Source: SFWF01 sp045537915
Lineage (GTDB): Bacteria > Bacillota > Clostridia > Oscillospirales > Acutalibacteraceae
DNA length: 64,000 bases
Assembly: GCA_045537915.1 (NCBI GenBank)
Contig: JAZSQK010000030.1
Coordinates: 1-64,000, forward strand
Reading direction: 5' to 3'
Shown here piece by piece: positions 7,628 through 15,816 of this stretch; the first letter of the stretch is position 1, and every line of letters starts with the position of its first letter. The notes below the pieces were generated by a model that saw nothing but the letters and a program-made list of their open reading frames with translations, had not been told where the DNA came from and did no database searches. A program made the translations under genes and the position numbers.

Positions 7628-7660
7628 AAATAAGTCGGAGCTTCTCCGGCTTATTTGTTT
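7628..7660. terminator. Bidirectional intrinsic terminator
   Basis: An AATAAGTCGGAG/CTCCGGCTTATT hairpin lies between convergent genes, with A's on one side and T's on the other. It can end both sigE and the small minus-strand gene, whose stop codon lies in it. Confidence 0.75.
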
Positions 7661-7851
7661 GTCTGTGTTTTACTTTTATGACCTTTGTTCTGCAGCTCTT
7701 TTATCGGAAGCCCGTGAGCTATCGTCGGAAAAAGATTTGAAGTATCGCAGGTGTCCTGTACCTGATAGGTCCCATATTTGTTAATCTGGTCAAAAGCGTC
7801 GGTTTCGCTGTATTCTCTTGTAATTTTTTTCTTGTTTTTCATAAAACTCAC
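7651..7851 (-). CDS. Small conserved clostridial protein (DUF3787-like?)
   Basis: A 66-residue basic, soluble protein with no TM segment. The centre reads NKYGTYQVQDTCDTSNLFPTIAHGLP, a pattern I recall from small conserved clostridial proteins of unknown function (possibly DUF3787; not certain). A clear ribosome binding site, GTGAGGTGAG, precedes the ATG on the minus strand, so it is a real gene rather than a shadow. It is convergent to sigE and shares its terminator. The position next to sigE is compatible with a sporulation role, but nothing in the sequence proves it. Confidence 0.6.
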   Translation of the reverse strand: MSFMKNKKKITREYSETDAFDQINKYGTYQVQDTCDTSNLFPTIAHGLPIKELQNKGHKSKTQTNK

Positions 7852-7898
7852 CTCACTATTATTATCTCTAGAATGACGATATCTAATTATTGAAAATC

Positions 7899-7927
7899 TT
7901 GCTCTTTTTGCTTAAAAATGGTAAAAT
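7899..7927 (+). promoter_or_regulatory. Sigma-A-type promoter for the DUF1294 gene
   Basis: TTGCTC (7899-7904), a 17-bp spacer and TAAAAT (7922-7927) lie just before the GAGGTGG ribosome binding site. Confidence 0.45.
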
Positions 7928-7945
7928 AAAAAAGAGGTGGTTAGT

Positions 7946-8230
7946 TTGACCGAACAACAGATATTGGTAGTTATTGCATATCTTGTTTTTGTGAATTTTT
8001 TAAGCCTTATAATTTGCATTTTTGATAAATTTGCAGCAAAAAAGGGAATGTCAAGAGTGCCTGAAAAGGTTTTGTTCTTGCTTTGCTTTTTAGGCGGCTC
8101 GGCAGGTATGCTGTCGGCTATGAAGACTATCAGACATAAAACACTGCATAAACGTTTTATGATAGGAATACCCTTTATTATCGTGCTTCAGCTTATTCTG
8201 GTTGTTCTAATTATTCACTTGACAAAATAA
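7946..8230 (+). CDS. DUF1294 small membrane protein
   Basis: A 94-residue integral membrane protein with about three TM helices: residues 5-25, a central segment and 70-90. The conserved DUF1294 features are present: ICIFDKFAAKKG, then RVPEKVLFLLCFLGGSAGM, then MKTIRHKTLHKRFMIGIP. Function unknown. The start is placed at TTG 7946 because GAGGTGG (7934-7940) is its ribosome binding site; the in-frame GTG at 7937 lies inside that site. The gene seems monocistronic, with the FMN riboswitch beginning 25 bp downstream. Confidence 0.8.
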   Translation: MTEQQILVVIAYLVFVNFLSLIICIFDKFAAKKGMSRVPEKVLFLLCFLGGSAGMLSAMKTIRHKTLHKRFMIGIPFIIVLQLILVVLIIHLTK

Positions 8231-8251
8231 TAATATGAATATATAATCTAT

Positions 8252-8410
8252 TTGTCTTCGGGGCAAGGTGTAATTCCTTACCGGCGGTTAAAGCCCGCGA
8301 ACCTTTTTGGTTGATTTGGTGAAATTCCAAAGCCGACGGTTAAAGTCCGGATGTGAGAAGGCGCTATACTTGTTTTTTGCCCCGAGAGTTTTTCTCGGGG
8401 ATTTTATTTT
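8252..8410 (+). promoter_or_regulatory. FMN riboswitch (RFN element) with terminator
   Basis: The aptamer (about 8255-8362) has the conserved blocks TCTTCGGGGCAAGGTG, ACCGGCGGTTAAAGCCCGCGA, AGCCGACGGTTAAAGTCCGG and ATGTGAGAAG. It is followed by a hairpin CCCCGAGA/TCTCGGGG (8380-8400) and a T-rich run, an intrinsic terminator just before ribU. In this family FMN binding favours termination, so riboflavin uptake falls when flavin is plentiful. Confidence 0.93.
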
Positions 8411-8424
8411 TTGGAGTGGTATTT

Positions 8425-9096
8425 TTGAAGAAAACAGATATTAAAAAAATCAGCGTAGCCGCAATGCTTACGGCGGTAGCTTTTCTTTGCACCTTTGTCT
8501 TCAGGTTTAAGGTTAGCTTTTTAACCTTTGACTTTAAGGATGCGGTCATCTCGATAGTATCCTTGCTCTATGGACCTCTTTACGGCGTAATGTCGGCGGG
8601 ATTGGTTGCGTTTTTTGAGTTTATTTCCTTCAGCGATACCGGTCCTTACGGGTTTATAATGAACTTTCTTTCAAGCGGCACCTTTGCTCTGACTTGCGGT
8701 ATGATTTATAAATATAAAAGGTCGTTTGTCGGAGCAATTATTGCAGGAATTTCCTCTGTAGTAACGGTAGTTTCGGTTATGATGTTGGCAAATATTCTCA
8801 TTACCCCTCATTATATCGGCGCAGATGTAAATGCCGTTTTATCTCTGATACCGACCATTTTATTGCCCTTTAATTTATGCAAAGCAATAATCAATGCTGC
8901 GGTGGTAATGGTTATATACAAGCCTGTAACAAGGGCTTTAAAGAAAACGGGACTGGTGCAAAACGACCTTAAAAAAGAGAGAAAATTTACTGCAAAATCG
9001 CTGATTCTTCTCATAGTTTCGCTTGTTATAATTGTTTTGACAGCATTATTCCTTATTCTTTTCCTCGACGGAAAATTCGAGTTTATTCGCAGCTAG
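8425..9096 (+). CDS. ribU: Riboflavin ECF transporter S component RibU
   Basis: A 223-residue membrane protein with about six TM helices, the substrate-binding (S) subunit that captures riboflavin for an energy-coupling-factor transporter. Family features are VAAMLTAVAFLCTFV near the N-terminus, DFKDAVISIVSLLYGPLYG, and GFIMNFLSSGTFAL. The upstream FMN riboswitch strongly supports the substrate. The TTG start at 8425 follows TTGGAGTGG (8411-8419); the frame extends upstream to 8353, but that would translate the riboswitch terminator. The ECF energising subunits are not in this window. Confidence 0.92.
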   Translation: MKKTDIKKISVAAMLTAVAFLCTFVFRFKVSFLTFDFKDAVISIVSLLYGPLYGVMSAGLVAFFEFISFSDTGPYGFIMNFLSSGTFALTCGMIYKYKRSFVGAIIAGISSVVTVVSVMMLANILITPHYIGADVNAVLSLIPTILLPFNLCKAIINAAVVMVIYKPVTRALKKTGLVQNDLKKERKFTAKSLILLIVSLVIIVLTALFLILFLDGKFEFIRS

Positions 9097-9099
9097 TTA

Positions 9100-9128
9100 T
9101 TGACAAATACAATTGCTGATAGTATACT
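9100..9128 (+). promoter_or_regulatory. Sigma-A promoter for SAM riboswitch-metK
   Basis: TTGACA (9100-9105) and TATACT (9123-9128) are separated by exactly 17 bp, directly upstream of the SAM riboswitch. Confidence 0.85.
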
Positions 9129-9151
9129 TATTTGTGTCAATTTAATAAATC

Positions 9152-9287
9152 CCTTATCAAGAGTGGCGGAGGGACAGGCCCTGTGATGCCCGGCAACCTG
9201 ATTATTCAAGGTGCCAAATCCTGCGGATTATCCGAAAGATGAGGTTTAAAGTAGCCTTGTCGTGTCTGACGATAAGGCCTATTTTTT
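9152..9287 (+). promoter_or_regulatory. SAM-I riboswitch (S-box) with terminator
   Basis: The aptamer (9152-9243) has CCTTATCAAGAGTGGCGGAG, GATGCCCGGCAACC, AAGGTGCCAAATCC and GAAAGATGAGG. P1 forms between CCTTATC and GATGAGG. The terminator stem GCCTTGTCGT/ACGATAAGGC (9254-9278) is followed by TATTTTTTT. The P1 3' strand GATGAGG can instead pair with CCTTGTC of the terminator, giving the expected antiterminator. SAM therefore shuts off metK. Confidence 0.95.
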
Positions 9288-9300
9288 TGGAGGATACAAT

Positions 9301-10479
9301 ATGTCAAAATTTTTATTTACATCTGAATCGGTAACAGAGGGACATCCCGATAAGGTCTGTGACCAGATTTCCGATGCAGTGCTTGATGCAATGCTGGAGC
9401 AGGACAAAAAATCCCGTGTTGCCTGTGAGACCTTTGCCAGTACAGGTGTTATAACCATTATGGGAGAGGTTACAACAACAGCTCAGGTAGATATTGAAAA
9501 AATCGCAAGACAGGTTGTCTGCGATATAGGATATAACAGCCCCGATGCCTTTTTTGACGGCAACACCTGCAAGGTTAACATAATGCTTGATAAGCAATCG
9601 CCCGATATAGCTATGGGAGTTGATAATTCTCTCGAGCTGAAGGGTGGACAGGAGGATCTGCTCAACCAGTTCGGCGCAGGGGATCAGGGCATGATGTTCG
9701 GTTATGCTTGTAACGAAACCGAGGAGCTTATGCCGCTTACCGCCGCTATTGCGCATAAGATGGCTATGCGTCTTACCGAGGTAAGAAAATCGGGAGAGCT
9801 CGGTTATCTTCGTCCCGACGGAAAAACACAGGTTACGATTGAATATCTTGACGGGAAGCCGATAAGACTTGATACTGTTGTTGTTTCTTCACAACATTCG
9901 GCAGAGGTTTCTCTCGAGCAACTCAGGCAGGATATAATGAATAGGGTTATACTTCCCGTTATTCCCGAGCAGTTTAAGAATGATGACTTTAAGGTGTTTA
10001 TAAACCCGACCGGCCGCTTTGTTGTCGGAGGCCCTGCCGGAGATACCGGTCTTACGGGAAGAAAGATAATTGTTGATACATACGGCGGTGTAGCCCGTCA
10101 CGGCGGCGGCGCCTTCTCGGGCAAGGATCCCACCAAGGTAGACCGTTCTGGAGCATATGCTGCAAGATATGTCGCTAAAAATATTGTGGCCGCAGGTCTT
10201 GCGGATAGGTGCGAGATTCAAATTGCCTATGCAATCGGCGTTGCAAAGCCCGTATCTGTAATGGTCGATACCTTTGGTACGGGTAGGTATTCTGATGAGG
10301 AGATTTCTGCCGCAGTTTCCAAGGTCTTTGATCTGCGACCTGCCGCTATTATCCGTGATCTTAAACTTACCGAAACAAAATACCGCCCTCTTGCCGCATA
10401 CGGTCATATGGGAAGAAATGACCTTGCACTTCCTTGGGAAAAATGTGATAGAGTAGATGCGCTTAAAGCCTGTTTCTAA
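9301..10479 (+). CDS. metK: S-adenosylmethionine synthetase
   Basis: A 392-residue cytoplasmic enzyme making SAM from methionine and ATP. Diagnostic motifs are present: SESVTEGHPDKVCDQISD (N-terminal ATP/metal site), GAGDQGMMFGYA, and GGGAFSGKDPTKVDRS in the C-terminal domain. The length is normal for the family. The ATG at 9301 follows TTGGAGGAT; the frame is open further upstream to 9262, but that would run into the riboswitch terminator. Regulation is by the SAM-I riboswitch, matching end-product control. A terminator follows. Confidence 0.97.
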   Translation: MSKFLFTSESVTEGHPDKVCDQISDAVLDAMLEQDKKSRVACETFASTGVITIMGEVTTTAQVDIEKIARQVVCDIGYNSPDAFFDGNTCKVNIMLDKQSPDIAMGVDNSLELKGGQEDLLNQFGAGDQGMMFGYACNETEELMPLTAAIAHKMAMRLTEVRKSGELGYLRPDGKTQVTIEYLDGKPIRLDTVVVSSQHSAEVSLEQLRQDIMNRVILPVIPEQFKNDDFKVFINPTGRFVVGGPAGDTGLTGRKIIVDTYGGVARHGGGAFSGKDPTKVDRSGAYAARYVAKNIVAAGLADRCEIQIAYAIGVAKPVSVMVDTFGTGRYSDEEISAAVSKVFDLRPAAIIRDLKLTETKYRPLAAYGHMGRNDLALPWEKCDRVDALKACF

Positions 10480-10487
10480 AAAAACAA

Positions 10488-10520
10488 AACAAGCCTTGAA
10501 TTATCAAGGCTTGTTTTTTT
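10488..10520. terminator. Bidirectional intrinsic terminator
   Basis: AACAAGCCTTGA (10488-10499) pairs with TCAAGGCTTGTT (10504-10515) between convergent metK and the YgiQ-type gene. A-rich and T-rich flanks allow use in both directions. Confidence 0.85.
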
Positions 10521-12396
10521 ATCTCTTCTTTTTCTTCTGTGAGGTGTTTCGGATGGTTTTTTTCTTACTCAAAGGCTTTGACTGTCTTTGATTTTGAGGT
10601 CTGTTATCATTTATCAGACATTCTTTACCGTTTCCTATGAGGTCATGTCTTCCGTATTTTTTCAGAGCGGCAAGTACGATTTCTCGGTTTTCGGGCTTAA
10701 AATATTGTAATAAAGCCCTCTGCTCAGCCTTTTCTTCGGGTGTTCTTGCGGTATATATAGGCTTCATTGTTATGGGGTCAAGACCGGTGTAATACATACA
10801 GGTAGAAACCGTACCCGGTGTGGGATAGAAGTCCTGAACCTGTTCAGGCCGCATTCCTTCCTTTTTGAGAAAGACTGAAAGCTCGATGGCATCCTTCATA
10901 GTGCTTCCCGGATGGGAGGACATAAGATAGGGAACAAGGAACTGTTCTTTCCCTTCGCTTTTTGTCAGCTCATAGAATCTCTTTTTAAACTTAAGATAGG
11001 TTTCAATCTCGGGTTTGCCCATTGCGGTCAGTACCGCCGCCGAGCAATGCTCGGGAGCAACCTTTAACTGACCGCTGACGTGGTGGCGGACAAGTTCTTT
11101 GAAGAATTCTTGGTCCTTATCGGCTAGAAGATAGTCAAAGCGTATACCCGAACGGATAAACACCTTTTTGATACCGGGTATTTTTCGTATTTTTCTGAGC
11201 AGGTCAAGATAATCTGAATGATCAACATCAAGGTTGGGGCAGATTTTAGGGGCAAGACATTTTTTGTCTGCGCAAAGCCCCGAGGTCAACTGCTTTTGGC
11301 AGGAGGGCGCTCTGAAATTTGCGGTAGGACCGCCAACATCGTGGATATATCCCTTAAAACCGTCAAGAGAGGTAAGCAGTTTAGCTTCTTTAAGTATAGA
11401 ATCGTGGCTTCTTACTGCAACCTGTCTGCCCTGATGATAGGCGATAGAACAGAAATTACAGGCACCAAAGCAGCCTCTGTTGTGGGTCAGTGAGAATTTT
11501 ACCTCTTCAATTCCGGGAACGCCGCCCAGCACCTTGTAAGAGGGATGATAATCTCTCATAAAGGGCAGCTCATACACAGCGTCGAGCTCTTCGGTGGAAA
11601 GGGGAGGCATAGGTGGATTTTGCACAACTATAAATTCTCTGTGCCTTTGAATTACCGCCTTGCCCCGAACTGCGTCCTGTTCACGCTGTTGTATCCTTGT
11701 GGCAATGGCATACTGTTTTTTACCGCTTTCAGATGGCTCCTTTACAAGCTCGTATGACGGACATTCTGCGCAAGGCATCCATTCATAATCCCTGGTTTCA
11801 ATTCTGTAGCAGGTGCCGAGTATGTCGGTCATAGTTTTTATGCTTTCGCCGCTATTCAGACGGTCGGCTATCTCTACTGCGTGTTTTTCTCCCATACCGA
11901 ACATGAGCAGATCGGCATCACTATCAATAAGTATTGAGGGTCTGACCTTGTCATCCCAATAATCATAATGGGCAAATCTTCTTAAAGAGGCCTCAACACC
12001 GCCGATTGCAATCGGTATATCTCCATAGAGCTCACGAAGCTTTTTAGAATATACAATAACCGCTCTGTCGGGACGGGCGCCGGCTCTTCCGCCTGGGGTA
12101 TAAGCGTCATCACTTCTGCGCTTTTTTGCGGCGGTATAGTGGGCTACCATAGAGTCGATGTTACCCGCATTTACAAAAAAGGCAAGACGGGGCTTTCCAA
12201 ACTCCTTGTAGTCAAGGTCACATTTTGGTTGAGAGATTATACAAACCGAGTATCCTGCAGCCTCTAGAACCCTTGAAATTATTGCGGTTCCGAAACTGGG
12301 GTGGTCTACGTAGGCGTCTCCCGTAACTATTACAATGTCAGGCTGGGTGATACCCCGTTCAAGCATTTCTTTTTTTGTTATAGGTAAAAAAGGCAT
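10519..12396 (-). CDS. YgiQ-family radical SAM protein
   Basis: A 625-residue protein with an N-terminal YgiQ-specific domain (starts MPFLPITKKEMLERGITQPD), then a radical SAM core with the CxxxCxxC cluster motif in GCFGACNFCSIAYHQG near residue 305, and a lysine-rich tail. YgiQ proteins bind a 4Fe-4S cluster and SAM; their substrate is unknown. The motif ASLRRFAHYDYWDD is typical. The start ATG follows AAAGGAGC on the minus strand. It is divergent from the SpoIVFB-like cluster and convergent with metK. Confidence 0.92.
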   Translation of the reverse strand: MPFLPITKKEMLERGITQPDIVIVTGDAYVDHPSFGTAIISRVLEAAGYSVCIISQPKCDLDYKEFGKPRLAFFVNAGNIDSMVAHYTAAKKRRSDDAYTPGGRAGARPDRAVIVYSKKLRELYGDIPIAIGGVEASLRRFAHYDYWDDKVRPSILIDSDADLLMFGMGEKHAVEIADRLNSGESIKTMTDILGTCYRIETRDYEWMPCAECPSYELVKEPSESGKKQYAIATRIQQREQDAVRGKAVIQRHREFIVVQNPPMPPLSTEELDAVYELPFMRDYHPSYKVLGGVPGIEEVKFSLTHNRGCFGACNFCSIAYHQGRQVAVRSHDSILKEAKLLTSLDGFKGYIHDVGGPTANFRAPSCQKQLTSGLCADKKCLAPKICPNLDVDHSDYLDLLRKIRKIPGIKKVFIRSGIRFDYLLADKDQEFFKELVRHHVSGQLKVAPEHCSAAVLTAMGKPEIETYLKFKKRFYELTKSEGKEQFLVPYLMSSHPGSTMKDAIELSVFLKKEGMRPEQVQDFYPTPGTVSTCMYYTGLDPITMKPIYTARTPEEKAEQRALLQYFKPENREIVLAALKKYGRHDLIGNGKECLINDNRPQNQRQSKPLSKKKTIRNTSQKKKKR

Positions 12397-12480
12397 AATT
12401 GCTCCTTTAGTTTGTTTTATTAAGTCTACTCTAACATAAAAAGGGCTTTTTTACAATATCTTAAATTAAGAGGTGCGGTT

Positions 12481-12678
12481 ATGAACGATAAACTTTTCTT
12501 TATTAGATACCTGAAGATATTGTACTTACAGGCGGCTGCGGTTGTTATAATTATTATCTCATTGACGGCGATAAGGTATCTGACACCCGATTTATTCTCT
12601 GACCTTAAGGCGCTTTATAACGAGTATTTTAATACAGAGATTTCACTTTCACTCGTAATGGACGGGCAAACAGATTGA
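12481..12678 (+). CDS. Single-pass membrane protein next to spoIVFB (possible minimal SpoIVFA)
   Basis: A 65-residue protein with one TM helix (about 13-32) and a short extracytoplasmic tail, TPDLFSDLKALYNEYFNTE. AAGAGGTGCGG precedes the ATG, and its stop overlaps the TTG start of the M50 gene, so the pair is translationally coupled. In related Clostridia, as I remember the gene order, a larger SpoIVFA/M23-type protein sits immediately before the SpoIVFB protease and the TIGR03960 gene. This gene has the anchor but no LytM domain. It may be a reduced SpoIVFA; that is inference from position. Confidence 0.55.
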   Translation: MNDKLFFIRYLKILYLQAAAVVIIIISLTAIRYLTPDLFSDLKALYNEYFNTEISLSLVMDGQTD

Positions 12679-13256
12679 TATTAAGGGTTTTTGGCCTTGA
12701 GATAGAAATTTCATTTTTATTTTGCGCCGTAATGGTTTTGATTCTGGCAACTGATAAAACGGGAAATATCGAGTACTTTTTTCTAGGTGCCGCAATTCAC
12801 GAAGCGGCGCACCTTGCGGCTATGTTCTTTCTCGGCTATAAACCGAGTGCAATAAGGTTCGTGGTGGGAGGAATAAACATTGAAGAAGTCTTGCCTAAAA
12901 CAAGGCTTGAAGATGCCGTGATACTTTTTGCGGGACCTGTTGCAAATCTTATCTGCTTTTTAATATTCGGAGATTTGTTTGCCGCAGTAAATTTGCTTAT
13001 GTTCATTTATAATATGTTGCCGCTTACAAATCTTGACGGAGGACGGCTTATAATACTGGCGCTTAATAAAAGGCTCAGAATGAAAACAATAAGGCGGATA
13101 ATGACCGTTTTGACGGTTGCTATCGCAGCTATAATAATTTGTGTTTTTGCTCTTTTAGCGAGAAACGGAAACCTTAATTATACACTGCCGATATTTGCGC
13201 TTTATCTGATTTCGGGCCTTGCGATATTCAAAAAAGGTATTGAAAGAGAGACGTAA
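12675..13256 (+). CDS. SpoIVFB-like M50 site-2 protease
   Basis: A 193-residue intramembrane zinc metalloprotease. The zinc motif HEAAH (42-46, catalytic Glu43) lies in a TM helix and the third ligand is Asp121 in TNLDGGR; about five TM helices are predicted. The short length and lack of a PDZ domain are typical of SpoIVFB, which activates pro-SigK in the mother cell. A bofA-family gene lies at 35969 in this window, supporting the SigK pathway. The start TTG overlaps the preceding stop. No sigK is present here, so the substrate is inferred. Confidence 0.8.
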   Translation: MILRVFGLEIEISFLFCAVMVLILATDKTGNIEYFFLGAAIHEAAHLAAMFFLGYKPSAIRFVVGGINIEEVLPKTRLEDAVILFAGPVANLICFLIFGDLFAAVNLLMFIYNMLPLTNLDGGRLIILALNKRLRMKTIRRIMTVLTVAIAAIIICVFALLARNGNLNYTLPIFALYLISGLAIFKKGIERET

Positions 13257-13301
13257 TTATTGTATCATTAGTAATATGAAATTTAGGTTAATGGTGAAAA
13301 T

Positions 13302-15149
13302 ATGGAAGTAAAAAATTTTGAAGAGCTTATCCTTTCGGTTCAGAAGCCCGGAAGATACTCTGGCGGAGAATTAAACAGTATAATAAAGGACAAATCAAAG
13401 GTTGATATAAGATTTGCTTTTTGTTTTCCCGATACATATGAGATAGGTATGTCACATCTCGGAATGAAAATCCTTTACTCTCTTTTTAACGAAAGGGAGG
13501 ACATTTGGTGTGAGAGGGTATTTGCTCCTTGGATTGATTTCGAAGAGGTTATGAGGAAGAATAATATACCTCTTTTTGCGCTCGAGAGCCGAGACCCTGT
13601 AAAAGAGTTTGATTTTGTGGGATTTACCCTTCAGTACGAGCTTTCATATACCAATGTTTTAAATATGCTGGACCTTGCAGGAATCCCCCTTGAATCAAAG
13701 GACAGGGCGGACTATGACTATCCTATTGTTGTGGCAGGCGGCCCCTGCGCCTCCAATCCCGAGCCTCTTGCCGATTTTATAGATATCTTCTTCTTGGGAG
13801 AGGGGGAAGAGGTAGACCTGGAGGTTATCGACCTTTATAAAGAATGCAGAAAGCAAGGAGTTCCAAAACGGGAGTTTCTTATTAAAGCCGCACAGATAGA
13901 GGGCGTTTATGTTCCCGAGCTATACAAGCTCGAATATAATCAGGACAAGACTATCAAGGCTGTTATTCCTGATGAAAAGGTACCATCTGTTGTTAAAAAA
14001 AGAATAATAAAGGATATGGACACAGTTTATTATCCCAGTAAATTTGTGGTTCCGTTTATAGAAATAGTTCACGACCGTGCGGTAGAAGAAATTTTCAGAG
14101 GCTGTATCAGAGGTTGCAGATTTTGTCAGGCAGGCTATCTTTACAGACCCGTAAGAGAAAAATCTGCAGAGGTTGCAAACCGTCAGGCAAAGGCGATCTG
14201 CGATAGTACAGGATACGACGAGGTATCACTTTCTTCTCTTTCGACCAGTGATTACAGGCAGATTGAGCAGTTGCTTGAAAAAATGCTCGGTTGGAGTGAG
14301 GACTGCAAGGTAAGCCTTTCTCTGCCGTCGCTTCGCATTGATAATTTTCCAAAGGAGCTGCTGCAAAAGGTTCAGTCGGTCAGAAAGAGCAGTCTTACCT
14401 TTGCCCCCGAAGCGGGAACACAGCGACTTCGTGATGTTATCAATAAAAATATTACCGAAGACGACATTATGTCAACCTGTCGCATGGCCTTCGAGTCGGG
14501 CTATACTGCGGTAAAGCTTTACTTTATGCTCGGACTTCCGACCGAAACCGATGAAGATTTAAAGGGTATTGCAGATTTAGCCCAGAAAATAGTTGACGAG
14601 TATTACAGCAATCCCGATAGAAAGAAAGGAAAGCCTGTTAGCGTTTCGGTCAGCTGCGCTACCTTTGTACCCAAACCCTTTACACCCTTTCAGTTTGAAC
14701 CCCAGATTGACCTTGAGGAAATCGATAGAAAACAAAAATTTCTTCTTTCCTGTATACGTTCTAAAAAGATTACGCTCAGTTGGCACGAATCGCACACAAG
14801 TATGCTTGAAGGCGTTTTTGCAAGAGGAGACCGCAATCTCTGCAAGGTGCTTAAAGCCGCTCAGGCTGAAGGACTCCGTTTCGACGGTTGGGACGAATGC
14901 TTTGATTACCGTAAATGGCTTGAGATTTTTGAAAAATGCGGTGTTTCCTACGCTTTTTATGCCAATAGGTTAAGAGATTACAACGAGATTCTCCCTTGGG
15001 ACCATCTTGATTACGGCGTAAAAAAGAGCTTTTTTATTAAAGAGAATATAAAGGCTAAAAATGCCGAAACAACAAAAAACTGTAGGCAGGAGTGCGCTGC
15101 CTGCGGAGCAACTTGCTTTGGGGAGGGAGTTTGCTTTGAAGGACGTTAG
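13302..15149 (+). CDS. TIGR03960-family radical SAM protein
   Basis: A 615-residue protein with an N-terminal cobalamin-binding-like region (about 1-200) and a radical SAM domain with cluster motif FRGCIRGCRFCQAGYLYRP near residue 272. It carries SLSSLSTSDY, LPSLRID and FAPEAGTQRLRDVINKN, hallmarks of the TIGR03960 family. A cysteine-rich C-terminus (CRQECAACGATCFGEGVC) could bind another cluster. Function is unknown. It is followed with a 14-bp overlap by its usual partner, the TIGR03936 protein. Confidence 0.9.
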   Translation: MEVKNFEELILSVQKPGRYSGGELNSIIKDKSKVDIRFAFCFPDTYEIGMSHLGMKILYSLFNEREDIWCERVFAPWIDFEEVMRKNNIPLFALESRDPVKEFDFVGFTLQYELSYTNVLNMLDLAGIPLESKDRADYDYPIVVAGGPCASNPEPLADFIDIFFLGEGEEVDLEVIDLYKECRKQGVPKREFLIKAAQIEGVYVPELYKLEYNQDKTIKAVIPDEKVPSVVKKRIIKDMDTVYYPSKFVVPFIEIVHDRAVEEIFRGCIRGCRFCQAGYLYRPVREKSAEVANRQAKAICDSTGYDEVSLSSLSTSDYRQIEQLLEKMLGWSEDCKVSLSLPSLRIDNFPKELLQKVQSVRKSSLTFAPEAGTQRLRDVINKNITEDDIMSTCRMAFESGYTAVKLYFMLGLPTETDEDLKGIADLAQKIVDEYYSNPDRKKGKPVSVSVSCATFVPKPFTPFQFEPQIDLEEIDRKQKFLLSCIRSKKITLSWHESHTSMLEGVFARGDRNLCKVLKAAQAEGLRFDGWDECFDYRKWLEIFEKCGVSYAFYANRLRDYNEILPWDHLDYGVKKSFFIKENIKAKNAETTKNCRQECAACGATCFGEGVCFEGR

Positions 15150-15780
15150 AATTTTTTTCAAAAAAACTGGTCGGATGAAGTTTATATCCCACCTCGATTT
15201 GCAGCGGTTTATGATAAGAATGATAAGAAGGTCTGGAATACCCGTATGGTATTCGGAGGGCTTTAACCCCCACCCGTATATAACCTTTGCACTGCCGCTT
15301 TCTTTGGGCTTTGAAAGCAGTTATGACGTTTTGGATATGCGTCTTGACGATGATACCTATCCCTTGTCCGACACTTTGGCAAGACTGAAAGAGGTAATGC
15401 CCGAGGGTATAGAGCTTATCAGTATCGGAGAACCGATAATGAAGGCAGGGGAGATTTCCTTTGCCGAATATGAGATTGTTTGTGAGGGGCTTAAAGAAGC
15501 TATTGCCGAAAACTTAAGACAGTTTTTAGCCTTGCCGCAGATTTTAACCGATAAAAAAAGCAAAAAGGGCAAGATGAATACCGTTGACCTTGCACCTGCC
15601 ATTAAAAGCTTTGATGTTGGAAAAGATAAGATAAGATTGGTACTTGCGGCAGGAAGCAGTAATAATCTTAATCCTAAGTTGTTGTTAGAAGTATTTGAAA
15701 ACAAGACAAATATGAAGCTGCCTTTTGCCCTGATTACGAGGGTTATGCTTTATAATTCAAATATGGAAGAATTTAGGTAA
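15136..15780 (+). CDS. TIGR03936 (DUF2344) radical SAM-associated protein
   Basis: A 214-residue protein with the family opening KDVRIFFKKTGRMKFISHLDLQRFMIRMIRRSG and the motif YSEGFNPHPYITFALPL. Function unknown; in many Clostridia it is fused to or follows the TIGR03960 protein. The TTG at 15136 is chosen because GGGAGGGAG (15121-15129) precedes it and conservation starts here; the frame open to 15061 would give a meaningless leader inside the upstream gene. An RNase E/G gene that often follows in Clostridia is absent; a terminator comes next. Confidence 0.88.
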   Translation: MKDVRIFFKKTGRMKFISHLDLQRFMIRMIRRSGIPVWYSEGFNPHPYITFALPLSLGFESSYDVLDMRLDDDTYPLSDTLARLKEVMPEGIELISIGEPIMKAGEISFAEYEIVCEGLKEAIAENLRQFLALPQILTDKKSKKGKMNTVDLAPAIKSFDVGKDKIRLVLAAGSSNNLNPKLLLEVFENKTNMKLPFALITRVMLYNSNMEEFR

Positions 15781-15784
15781 AAAG

Positions 15785-15814
15785 AAAGTCCGAATGAAAA
15801 CCATTCGGACTTTA
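15785..15814. terminator. Bidirectional intrinsic terminator
   Basis: AAAGTCCGAATG (15785-15796) pairs with CATTCGGACTTT (15802-15813). It sits between the convergent TIGR03936 and PFL genes. Confidence 0.85.
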
Positions 15815-15816
15815 TT

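Noticed and set aside
8353..8424. Upstream extension of ribU to the first in-frame start
   Set aside because: It would translate the FMN riboswitch 3' end and terminator; a good ribosome site precedes TTG 8425.
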